From Auanema rhodensis (taxonomy: Eukaryota; Nematoda; Chromadorea; Rhabditida; Rhabditidae), in contig OZ059898.1 of the NCBI GenBank assembly GCA_964057225.1, positions 6,262,001 to 6,326,000 on the forward strand: a stretch of 64,000 nucleotides of DNA. Reading direction: 5' to 3'. The position numbers and the translations under genes are program-made. Positions 34,599 through 47,700 of the stretch are shown piece after piece. Position 1 is the stretch's first letter, and each line of letters opens with the position of its first letter. The notes below the pieces were generated by a model that did not search any database, was not told the DNA's origin, and worked only from the letters and a program-made list of their open reading frames with translations.

Positions 34599-37500
34599 TA
34601 AGATTTTATTTATAATATTTTCTTAATTGAATCTTTCTTTTCTGCTATAAGCATGTATATCTCTTGATTGACGGTGCCAAAAGCAAGAACAGCTTAGAGC
34701 ATTATTACTCTGACAGTTGATTTAATTATTTATTTATATTACTATATTCAAATTAATTATATAAATAATATCTCTGATTATATCGTTTTTTTTAAATTTC
34801 TGTTGAATTTCACTAGTTGTCAATGAAATTGTCTCCAATTGTGTGTTTATAAGTCTTTAAAGGATTATCCATCTCACTGTTTGGCAGTATGATGGTTAAG
34901 AAGAAATTTTATAATTTTCTTTAAAAACCTTAAGTTCTATGCTATGTTTGTAAGATCAAAGGAGAACTTCTGTAATTCTTCTGATAAGTCATAATTGGTG
35001 AAGTAATGACGACAAAGTGAGAAAGTAGAGTTCATGAGAAAGTTTGAATGATGAGCATTAGTAGGCTGTATACAGATTTAAGCTGATTAAACGTATTTCT
35101 TGAAAGAGTCTTTTCTCCAATATGCTTTTTCTTGAACAAGGATCTGCACTTTCCTGCTGATTCAGTGGCAACTACTGGGTCACCTTGACCCTTAAACGAC
35201 TTTGTTTTGTGGCTTGTAATCAGCGCTCTAAAATTTTTTTTCACATACCAATTAGTTGAATCAACATATGGCATGTTTTTGAAAAAATTGAGTATTTTCA
35301 CAAGAAGTTAGAATTTTAATTATCAAACTTTGGCATTGAGTTGCGCAATTGAGCGTAAATCTGAATGTTTTGGATAAATTGAAATTCTTTGAAGAAAAGC
35401 GAAGGATGAAGAAATATTCAAAGATTAGAAACATTCAAAAAATTAGATTCACAGATGTTTTTTTCATTTCTTTTCGGAAATTTGTAATTCAAAGACTACA
35501 ACAAATTACTGTAATGATGTCATAGTGTAAAGTTCACACTGTAGCTAGTAGGATACGGTATTTTTTGAATTTTCATATATTTGTTCATTTTTAATTGTAA
35601 ATAAAATATTTTTTTTATAAAATATAGCTTTGTCTTTTTTATATAAAATTCATTTATGTTCATTCCATTGAACTTAGAAAAACGCAGATGCCCTTCTATT
35701 GACCGTGTTCATCAGGTCGTTCTACTCTCGATATCCAACGACATTAGAAAATGTGATAATGCCCATGATTAACACAAAAAGAGAGAAAGATAATAATAGA
35801 AAAAATAAGAGAACGAGGAGTAAAAAGAGAGAGAATAGCATGTAAGAAAGGAAGAAATGAAGCGAATTTCAAGAGAATTCTGTAGACGTCGGCAGGCCAT
35901 GATCATCGTCAATTCGTTAGAATCCTTAACGCGACTATTACAAAGTGGTACGCCATGGTGCAAAAAGGACAATAGCTCGTTTCCGATGGCATCTTATTCC
36001 AAGGTGATTTGAACCTATGTAGTCCGATCAGTACAGAGCTTTTGAAATTCTGATAGCACGAAGTCATCATCATCAGTTTGTTGTTGAGTCATTGCAAAAA
36101 CTTTTGTTCCGTCATTTTAACAACAAAAACAGATTCAGATGCAAACCGTATACTTCTCCATTATATTTTATATTTTATATGAATTTAATTATTTTTTTTT
36201 CAAAATAAAATAAAAAATTTTAAACTTTAGGAATCATTTTATTTATCTTTTTCTTAAATTTAAAATTAAATCTTTTACGTATATGCTATGTTTATTAAGA
36301 AAATAATATTATTTTAACTTTATTATACAAATATTTTTGATGGAATAATCAAGTTATCATAACATATAGTTAGTTTTACTATATAGTGAAAGGATATAAT
36401 TATTCTTTCTTTTATTACAATTTAAACTTATATGTTAGATAAGTATGACGCATATCATTTGATTTGAAAAAAATCTCAAAATTTTGAAAAAATATTTGAT
36501 TTCTCAGCAATTTTCTTAATTTTTTAATTTAATTATTTTCATTTTATACTTTAATTGTGAAAATATTCTGAAGTATTCTGTCATATTTGGTATATTTCAT
36601 CTCTCTGTTTTACTTTTTTCTATGAAGAGTTTCTAACTATTACAAGATAATTTGAAAAAATTCTTCTTATCTTTTTGAAATTTCATTATTTGCCATCAAG
36701 GAATCTCTGTAATGTTTTTTCCCTCCTCCTCCTTCAACGTTGACCTTGGGTACCAATTGGTCTGCCCAAATATGGGACGAAGGTAAGAAAGGGGTGGAGA
36801 CCCCCTATCCCCAAGTTCACCACTGGCTAGACGTCGGTCGAGAGAAAGGATGGAGCTGGACTAGACAGACAGAATGTGAATTCAGATTCAAGTTTTACTT
36901 TTACATGAAATTGATCTTCCTCTTAAAACATTAATTATGCTTTGTATGCTCTTTATTTTGATTATTTCCATTTTTGAAGTTAAACAAGGAGTAAAAACTC
37001 AGAAGATTTGAGCATAAAAAGACATTGCAGAAAGTTTTTATTAGATACATGAAGTATGAGAGATAAAATGAAAAGTGATTCTTGATATATTAACACTTAT
37101 ATATTATATATTTCATTGATGTTTTGATTTCGCTTTTCTTATCCTACTTTTATCCACACATTTTTCTTTCAATCGGTAATTGGGCCGATTTCATTTCCGA
37201 TTTGTTCTTAAATCCTCGCCTCTTTGTTTTTTGTTTTCCTCTATTGGCTTACCTTACTTTTTTTCTTTTTCTCTCTCTCATTTATCTCAGAATTACAGAA
37301 ATTACAGATTAATTATTTTATCATTTAGATAGAATATAATATATAAATGAATCAAATATCATTCTTGACCTTTTAACTGATTATTGTCCTTGATGTTCAA
37401 TGTTTCAAGTTCAAATCAGCTTTCGCGTTCTTCATATTTGGTCACTCCCATACCATGACTTTGCAACATCTTTTAGTATCTTTTATTTTTTTCAAAAACA

Positions 37501-38750
37501 AAAAACTTACATATGTATAACACATTGAATTCCATTTATGAACAATTCCACTTGTCCTTCCTTATGTTTTTTTTTCAAAAATTTCTTTAATATTACAAAC
37601 TTTTAAAATATAACGTTTATAAGTCTTTTTTTCCTACACTTCATATTACTTTCTCAATGTTGTTTCTTTTTTTGTTGAGGAAAATCATCTAAATAATGTC
37701 CTTCATCAATTTGTCGGACAGGCCAATTGACAGAGCTCATTGGAGATGATGATGGCTTCCTCAACACTGAACAGGCAGGCAGGCATGCCGTCAAGCCACT
37801 TGACTTCTGACACATATTGTGATTTTCAACAGATTCCAAATACAAGTTGAGAAAGTCAACGAGACGATGAAGGTTTTCCTTTTTTCGGATGGTTTGGTTA
37901 TTATTTATACATTAGAGAGTAGAAAAGTGAATAAAGCCATATAGTTAGGGTAGTATTGACATCAATTTTGAAGTCGGTAAGAAATGAAAGAAGACTGTGT
38001 TTTGAACCATATATGGCAACATTCTCTTTCTGTCTCTTTTCTCTTACTTCTCTTTTCGTCTTCTTCAACCTCAACATGTCACTCAGAAACATCTATATCT
38101 TATGAATCTCACTCTACTATTCCACATATTTTGTCGATTATTTTCACGAAATGATTTATATTTTTTCCAACGAAAATTTTAAACTTTCTCTTTGATTAGG
38201 ATAAGAAATCCACAGTTTTCATCTGAGTTATATCTGTATATGTTGTTATCCAGTTAAAAGTATGTACAGGCAACTTCAATTGGATTACCGTTGTCCTCAT
38301 TACCCAGCTGTTTTATAGAAAAATAAGTTCTTTACTTATTTGGAATAGTAATGACCTTCATATAAACTTCTTGAAAGTTGTATATCTTCATTCATGCTCT
38401 TTCTTTTGTATAATATTTCTTTATAATCTTTTATTTTTATTAATTTTATTCCATAAAATTATTTGTTATGCTTTCTTCTTTCCGAATCATCATGATCTTT
38501 ATCTATCTTTGATCATATTGATTATGGTACTGATGATGCAATCGTTTTTCTGGAGCATCAAACTCCTCCTTCACTACCTTAATCACATCAACATCTCTTT
38601 ATCTCGTTCTCAGACTATTTTGTGGATTAAGATTGTCTATTGCTCTGATTGTTAATGTGCTCTATATATTCAGCTCTGTATTCATTCAACTCTTACATAT
38701 ATATCTCAACTCTTATATATTTAATATATTTAATTTATTTTTTATTTTAC

Positions 38751-38752
38751 AG
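38751..38752 (+). other. Probable trans-splice acceptor of the giant EGF/mucin gene
   Basis: The sequence ttattttacag ends at 38752, sixteen bases before the start codon at 38769, after T-rich sequence. Confidence 0.5.
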
Positions 38753-38768
38753 TAGATTAATAATAATT

Positions 38769-41700
38769 ATGGGTCGAGGGATGATGGGCTGGCTGGGCCC
38801 TATCACCCTCTGCCTCATCATGGCCGGATTAGCCGAAGGATTTTCCAAGAACTTTGTTAATAGCTCAATGCCAGAAATGAGACCAACTTTCGTAGTTAAT
38901 TTTGATATGTCAACTGTTATTTGTCAACATAGGTAAAATATAATTTTAATTATTCAATTTACATATTTTTTGTTTTAAAGTGCTGATCCAACTGATTTAC
39001 ATCTTCATGAAATGAGTATTTTATGTGATGGTAAATCAGATTGTTACCTTAATCCGGCTATGAATGATGAGAGTTTTCCATATTGCGGTAAGTAACAAAT
39101 TCTTTTTAATTTTATTTTTATTATCATTCTATTCATATTTATTGATTTAAAACTTTTTTTTTAACTTTTCTTCTTTAAGAAAAGTATTATTTCATTCATC
39201 TAATAATTCTTTATTCATCTTTTCGTCCCAGTTAGTTCATCTACACACCTTAGTATACAAGGTCATTAAATCCAAACGCAATTACCAATAATGTTGAGGA
39301 TGCGTTCGCACGGAAAAATGCTCCTGAATGTCAAAAACTTTTTTTTTTATTCCGAAGTATATTTCTTTAGAATATTTGAAAAGAAGAGAAAGGAATAAGT
39401 TTCTTTTGAAAAGATCTCGAATTAGCTGTTATATGCATCTTTGAGGCTAACGCTAATAACAATAATAATTCTGTTTTGTGCTAGTTTAAAGAAACACAGA
39501 TGAGATGAGAGACGACTTTGAATGAGTATAGTAGAGTATATTAGATCTAAATCTCAAATACTATGCCGATATTCTATAAATTATATTCTTAATACCATAT
39601 AAGTATGAATTTTGATTTAAAAAAAATGGAACTGTATCACATAATATCTTGATATATTACTGGGATATATTCTGTTTTATCTACAAAATCTTTTTACTCA
39701 AAAGATGTATAAAATATCTGCCGAAAATGATGAATATTTCAAATAGTATTCTTTATTTCTTTTTCTATCTTGTTATTTTCATAAGAAATGATGAAAACAT
39801 CATAAAAAAGGAAGTTATATCATGCAGTACCAGATAAAAGTTAAACAAAAAAATTGGTTAAGTTGACCAAGTTGGTGGGTATAAATGATTTGTTCCATTG
39901 ACCATAACCTAATTACTTTGATTTCCTATAAACAACTGAAGGTTTTTTTCTCACCTTCCATCTTTTACATCGATGGTACGAGCCCTACTTATTTTAAGTT
40001 TTACGAAATACAAAGTTATATCAGTTGTTTGTAATACAGCTAAAAGATATAATTTGTGGTTACGTCATTTCGTTTGAGCTGATTCAACTTATAGACGATT
40101 TTGGGATATGAAACGATCAGAAATCACATATCAATCTCATAAAAGATATATCTTTTCATTTGATTCGGGAAAAGAAAATTATTTTATGGATTTATCTTTT
40201 TACTTTTTTTTTCAGAGAGAAAATGTAATTCTACTTGTAATAACCGTGGAGCCTGTCTATACGATGGAGAAAAACCTCAATGTTACTGTAATTCCGGCTT
40301 TTTTGGTAAAACCTGTGAATTTGCCGGTAAGCCTTCAACAACAAATATATAATTTGAAAATATTTTCTAAATGTTTTATGAATTTAATCATTCAGATGCC
40401 AATGAATGTTTGGATAGACCTTGCCATTTGATGGCCCATTGTACAAACACTCCCGGAGCTTTTTCTTGCCAATGTTTCCCTGGATTTACCGGAGATGGAT
40501 ATCACTGTGCCGGTAAGTTTTTCCAAAATATAAATTCTTATAAATTTAAAATATATAAGAATAGTTAAATATTCAATCCTTTTTGTCATTTCTTCTCATC
40601 ATCACCATCTTCATCATCATTCAACACTTTTTTTTGCAACAAACCTATTAATTATAAGAAAATGTTTATAAGTTTCTTTAAGTTGTTTGCTATATAAGCC
40701 ATAAAACTTAAAAAAAAACATGACGGAAGTATAAAGATAGATTGGGTTTGTATGGACAAGTGGTCCCGAACCTTTAAAACCTTCTACTTTTTAGTCAAAA
40801 AAACATCTGTGAATGTCCTTGTTCTGAATTTGTCTTTGTAATACATACATCCAATTTTATATTTACGTAGTATAACATTAATTTATTCAAAAGAATTGAA
40901 AAGAATTACAGCACCACCCATATCGTCATTTCTCATTAATCTTCTTTCTTTGATTTTCATTTTTTTTGTTTTCATTTGAACATCTGTTGACATACGATTA
41001 CCTGAATATAACAAAAATGGCAGATTCTTTTAAATTATAATATATATTTATATGATTAAATATCCATTTAATTATATGACATTGACAAACTATTCAGTTA
41101 AAATAATTGGATAATGTTTCATAATTGTTTCAAAATAATTATTTGAAAAAACCTATTTAATATATAAACTATTATATATATATAGTATATATGATCTTAG
41201 ATATATTATAAGTATATTGTTACTTTCATATATATGTTTCAAGTTATTATAGTAGAAAAATATTATATAGTTTAAAATCATTCATATGATGATGATTCAA
41301 TAGGTACTTGTATTTACCTAGAAGACCACTGACCTTCTCTTAAATATTTAGTTAACTAGATAACATGAAGGCTAAAGTCTCATATACTATTTGCAAAATA
41401 ATTTTTTTTTCTCATTAAAATCTTTTTTTTCTTGTAACATTCAATTGAAATATAAGAGATCGGGAAAAAAAGACATAAAAGTGTCCAACCGTTCACATCA
41501 CAGCATGAAATCTAAATGAATATTCGTATATGGCATTTGACGTGTAAAATATTTATTATCACGTTAATTTATCTTTAATTTATTCTTTTATTATTTATGT
41601 AAATATATATATATTGTTAAGAACAATATATATATATAGCTATTTGTATCAAAATGTTTTTAAAAACATTGGAGATGACATGATGTCTTGGTGATTGAGT

Positions 41701-44700
41701 TGTTGCTAAAAGATTTATTTTTCAACATGACTACATGACCAATTTGCAGACATTATAAGAAATTTAACCTATAATTAGAATTTAGTTAAATGTCAGAAAA
41801 AACCTTGAATCTTTTGTAAAAAATGTTAATATATGTATGTATATACATATAAACTGAACGCAGTTTGCACTTATACAAGAAAATGAAGAAAAAAAATGAT
41901 TGACATGACCAGTTTTGATGTAATTTCTTTGAATGATTTTTGAACGAAAAACTTGATATTTTGTTTCAAAAAAAAATAATTTAACATATAATATATAAAT
42001 ACATTTCAGATATTGATGAATGTGCTTCAAACATGACCACATGTCCAGAAAATTCTATTTGTGTTAATCTTCCTGGAACTCATTACTGTAATTGTACAGA
42101 AGGATTTAGTCAAAAAGGAGAACACCCACATGCTAAATGTGTTGATATTGATGAATGTTCAAAGGGAATTCATAGCTGTAAATCAAATGAAATATGTGAA
42201 AATACTATTGGAAACTTCAATTGTGTTTCTAAATGTTCTGAGGGATATGAATACAAGAATGGAGAATGTGTTGATTTGAATGAATGCCGACGTGAGAACG
42301 TCTGTGATCCTCGAGCTGAATGTATAAATCTACCTGGAAGTTACAAATGTATCTGTGAAGATGGATTAGAAGGTGATGGAAAGACCTGTCAACGTATGTT
42401 ATCATCATGCATGTATATGGATAATATGATTTGATTTTCAGCAATCACTGATTGTACACAGCGAGACGATTTGTGTGATCGACATGCGCTCTGCATTCCA
42501 GCTCTTAAGATGTGCTATTGTCAAGCTGGATATGCTGGAGATGGAATTACTTGCAATGGTAACAAACATAATATTTTAATATTTTAATATTCTTATGTCA
42601 CAGATGTAAATGAATGTGAAGCATTGGAAAATCCCTGCCAAAATCAAAGAGGAGATCGATGTGTAAATATTGAAGGAGGATATATCTGTTGTGATGATGA
42701 CCAAGACGATGAACGCTGTATTCAAGACCAGGGAGCATTCTGCTCCGGCGGTTGTGGCTTGAATGCTTTCTGCGCTAATCAAACTTGTCAATGTCAACCT
42801 GGATTTATTGGTGACCCAAGCAAGAAATGTCTTGGTAAGTTGTGAATATGAAATACTTCAGTAAATCCATATATTACTTAGATGTTAATGAATGTGAGGT
42901 CGATAACATTTGTTCCGGAGTTGGACAATGGTGTATCAATGTTCTCGGCAGTTTCTTATGCTGTGGACCTGATAGCAAAGAAATTGAATGTCAAGGAGCT
43001 CATATCTTCAAAACTCTTGATGGACATCATCACATTTTAGAGCATAATAGCTCTGCAGCTGAAAGATGGATTGGTTCATCTGACAATGCTGTGGCTTCTG
43101 AAGCCGGAACAGTTCGTGTTGTAGGACAGTTACCTAGTGTTAGCGCAAGTTCAAGTAAGACTTTAATGAATTTGTTAAAAGCTCATGTTTTACATTCAGA
43201 ACGACCATGTACATCATATTGCCCACCAAATTCTGAATGCATTGACGGGTTCTGTATATGCTCCAAAGGTTATGGCGGTAATCCAAACTTTGGATGTGAA
43301 GGTATAAATTATAATAATAAATATAATTTACAAATAAAATATATAATTTAGATATTGATGAATGTAGAACAACTAAACCATGCTTAGAAGATAAAGATAA
43401 TTGGTGTGTCAATACTGATGGAGGATTTACTTGTTGTAATGTTAATAGTACTCAATCAGATTGTATAGGTATAACTATTAGATTTGTTTGAATTTCTAAT
43501 AATTCTACTATATAGGACTGGAAATTTCACCTGGAGGTCTCAGACTAACAGGCAGTTCCATTGAAAATGGTGAAACTGTTATATCGGCTTCTTTAAATGA
43601 ATCAATAGGATCAGAGATTATAAGTCATCATATTCAAGAAGTAATTTATTATTATTATAATATAATAATTAATTAATTAAAATTAATTTATAGAGCCGAA
43701 ACTTCTCAGAAGGTGGTCATATCATCTTAGTTAAGAGTAGAGTAAATAGTGGAGATAATATATTAAGTACAACAATTGGAGATAAAGGAATTGAAATTAT
43801 TCCAACTACCATAGGAACTGGAGAGATTGATAGTTTAGAAACAACTACACAGCTACCAGGAGTTGTTTCCACATTAGGCGGTACTAAAGCTACTGTTTCT
43901 ACGTCTATCCCAATCTCAGAGATTCCAGTTCATCCAACTGATATTCCAATTATTATTGAGGTTTATTATTAATTATTTTCTAATTTTTTATTTATAATAT
44001 TTAGGAATTGAAAAAAGGAATCAATCAACCTGATTTTATTCTTTCTGGTAAAGGAAAGATTGATATTGAAGGATCAGGAATTAAAGACGAACGTATTGTG
44101 GATGAACATGATCAAAGCGAAATCGAAGGTTCTGGTATTGATGGAGCTGAATCGAGCTCATTCACAAACTCATCTGGAGGAACATTTGTTGTTCAAACTG
44201 GCAAATTCGGAAGACCAATTCACATTCCAAATCTTCCTAATATTACCGAAATACTATCTAACGCACAGAAGCCAGAAGATACAAATAGCACTGCTACACA
44301 TGATATTCCTGAAGGAGCAATTGAAAACATCAAATCTGAAACTGGTGGAAAGATTATTATTCAAACTGGAGGAAAAGGACAATCTGGATCACAAATTATT
44401 TTGGGCAATGGATTACCTCAAGGAGTTCATCCAACAGGCTCAATTGTGCCCGATAACACCCATGTTCCTACTACATCTGATGGACATCTTCCTGATGGCT
44501 CTGAAGGCGCATCAAAGTTAAATTCTGAAGGTCGTGTCTTGATTTTCAGTGGAGGTAACGGAACAGTCCCAACTGAAAAACTCATCCATATACCTGATGG
44601 TGTTGTTTTATCAAATGAAACTAACAAAAGTATCATTTTACCTGATGGAAATGGATCATCAATCACCAATTCTGAAGGAAGACTAGTGATTGTGAAACCT

Positions 44701-47700
44701 GGAACAACAACTGAAGATGGAACATCGAACAAAAAAGGACCATCATCTGGAAACTTGAAAATTCACATCACAACCGCAGAAGAAACATCAACTCCTTCTG
44801 ATTTCACTGAACAAGTGGGATTAGAGATTGTGAATACTGGACCCACAAGTCCTCCTGATGTTGATATTACTGATAGCTTTGTTGGTGGTAAGGATACTAC
44901 TGATTTCCATACAACAACAAGCACTTTCACCACTGGAAGCCATGGATCAAGTGGACATGTTGAACAAGGTCAAGTTATCTTCTCGAAAACTCCCGAAGTT
45001 ACCTCAGAAGGTTCTGGCTTTGGAACCGAGCGGCCTAATGAGTTCACAAATCAACCTGAAGATCATATTCCAACCGATAAAGTTGAGCCAGGAGAACTTG
45101 GTTTGGAAATCATTGCAACTGGACCAACAGAACCCGCCTTGGAAACTACTACTTTCACAATCACAACACCTGAAACGCCAAGTACCAATGAACCAGATCT
45201 TGTTATTGTACCAGAGGATGGTTTTGAAACTCGGCCAAATGATAAGAATGCTAGTACAACAGGCCATGAACTTCCAGAAGGCAGTGGAGAACAACCAAAA
45301 ACAGATATTACTGATGGAACTGAAACAGAAAATATTTCTACAGGAGATCATCACCCAAAGCTGAATCGTACCATAATATCAAGTGGCGAAGTAGATCCAG
45401 TTGATGAAGATTTGATTGGTGGCCATGGAGAAAGTTCAGAATTTGCTTCTGGTGAACGAGGGCCTAACGAGTTGACTCCATCTACAACGGAAACACCATC
45501 ATCAACTGAAATGGGCTTAGAAATTGTCACTGATCAACTAACCACATCACAACCTGATATTTCTACAACCACTGAAGAATCATTAACTAAAATTACTGTC
45601 GGATCTGAAACAACTACTGTCGCTGTCCATTCTAGTACCAATGCTCCAGAACCCACATCAACCGAAGCAGAGTCTACCACTACTCTCGGATCTTCTAGCA
45701 CCAGTGCTCCAGAATCTACATCAACCGAAGCAGAGTCTACCACTACTTCCGGATCTTCTAGCACCAATGCTCCAGAATCCACATCAACCAAAGCAGAGTC
45801 TACCACTACTTCCGGATCTTCTAGCACCAGTGCTCCAGAATCCACATCAACCGAAGCAGAGTCTACCTCTACTTCCGGATCTTCCAGCACCAATGCTCCA
45901 GAACCCACATCAAGCGAAGCAGAGTCTACCACTACTCTCGGATCTTCTAGCACCAGTGCTCCAGAATCTACATCAACCGAAGCAGAGTCTACCACTACTT
46001 CCGGATCTTCTAGCACCAATGCTCCAGAATCCACATCAACCAAAGCAGAGTCTACCACTACTTCCGGATCTTCTAGCACCAGTGCTCCAGAATCCACATC
46101 AACCGAAGCAGAGTCTACCTCTACTTCCGGATCTTCCAGCACCAATGCTCCAGAACCCACATCAAGCGAAGCAGAGTCTACCACTGCTTCCGGATCTTCC
46201 AGCACCAGTGCTCCAGAATCCACATCAACCGAAGCAGAGTCTACCTCTACTTCCGTATCTTCCAGCACCAGTGCTCCAGAATCCACATCAACCGAAGCAG
46301 AGTCTACCTCTACTTCCGGATCTTCCAGCACCAGTGCTCCAGAATCCACATCAACCGAAGCAGAGTCTACCTCTACTTCCGGATCTTCTAGCACCAGTGC
46401 TCCAGAATCCACATCAACCGAAGCAGAGTCTACCTCTACTTCCGGATCTTCCAGCACCAGTGCTCCAGAATCCACATCAAACAAAGCAGAGTCTACCACT
46501 ACTTCCGGATCTTCTAGCACCAGTGCTCCAGAATCCACATCAACCGAAGCAGAGTCTACCTCTACTTCCGGATCTTCCAGCACCAGTGCTCCAGAATCCA
46601 CATCAACCAAAGCAGAGTCTACTACTACTTCCGGATCTTCTAGCACCAGTGCTCCAGAATCCACATCAACCGAAGCAGAGTCTACCTCTACTTCCGAATC
46701 TACCAGCACCAGTGCTCCAGAATCCACATCAACCGAAGCAGAGTCTACCACTGCTTCCGAATCTTCCAGCACCAGTGCTCCAGAATCCACATCAACCGAA
46801 GCAGAGTCTATCACTACTTCCGGATCTTCCAGCACCAGTGCTCCAGAATCCACATCAACTGAAGCTCAATCTACTGCTGCTTCCGGATCGTCTAGTACCA
46901 TCGCTCCAGAATCCACATCAACCGAAGCAGAGTCTATCACTACTTCCGGATCTTCCAGCACCAGTGCTCCAGAATCCACATCATCTGAAGCTCAATCTAC
47001 TGCTGCTTCCGGATCTTCTAGCACCAGTGCTCCAGAATCCACATCAACCGAAGCAGAGTCTACCACTACTTCCGGATCTTCCAGCACCAGTGCTCCAGAA
47101 TCCGCATCAACCGAAGCTCAATCTACTGCTGCTTCCGGATTGTCTAGTACCATCGCTCCTGAATCCACATCAACCGAAGCAGAGTCTACCACTACTCTTG
47201 GTGAAATTGCTAAGGGATCAATTGTTTCGTCCACATCCGCTTCTGTTACAACTGGAACTCCCGAAATTACCACTGAGTCAACTACAACCATAGAATCAAC
47301 AACAGCTGAAGTTATCTCATCTACAATCGCTAAACTTTCAATCCCACACAGCTCTACAACATCCCTGCCCGATGAAGATTTGACAGATGCCACAACCTTA
47401 CCAACGGATGAGACCACAGAAGGATCAGAATCTGCGATTACTGACGCCGCAACAGGAAAACAGAGTCGTCAACCAACAACGCTTGAACCTTTACTTGAAG
47501 TAACTACTCTACAAGAGACAACAACACCTTTAATTGCTACATTCACACCGGAAATTGATGAATCTGAGCCAACTGATGAAGAGAAAAAAGATGAATTTGC
47601 TTTGAGAACGACCACAATAAAGCCTGCAACCCTAGGACCAAATAATACAACCAAATGTATTAGTAGTGACGAGTGTGGAGATGATGCACAATGCGAACGA

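Larger units (their letters stand above)
31072..38768. other. 7.7-kb gene-poor region
   Basis: The first 550 bases are probably the TMED2 3' UTR, ending near the AATAAA at 31611. Beyond that the DNA is AT-rich with no gene supported. GC-richer patches lie at about 32200-32600, 35880-36000 and 36730-36870. An ATT-repeat tract lies at about 34508-34598. The last few hundred bases presumably carry the promoter of the giant EGF/mucin gene. Confidence 0.5.
40216..43468 (+). other. EGF block 1 (about 11 modules)
   Basis: The first module is of plain EGF type ([18 protein letters not shown]...CYC). It is followed by calcium-type modules opening DANEC, DIDEC, DIDEC, DLNEC, DVNEC, DVNEC and DIDEC, with non-calcium modules between. 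Three have a CC pair near the end ([22 protein letters not shown]), giving a cysteine pattern unlike standard EGF. The long piece at 43000-43200 between modules in exon 8 has no cysteine and is Ser/Ala-rich. Confidence 0.85.

Noticed and set aside
45641-47293. 550-codon plus-strand frame with [20 protein letters not shown] repeats
   Set aside because: Shifted-frame reading of the 21-residue array inside exon 12 of the giant gene.
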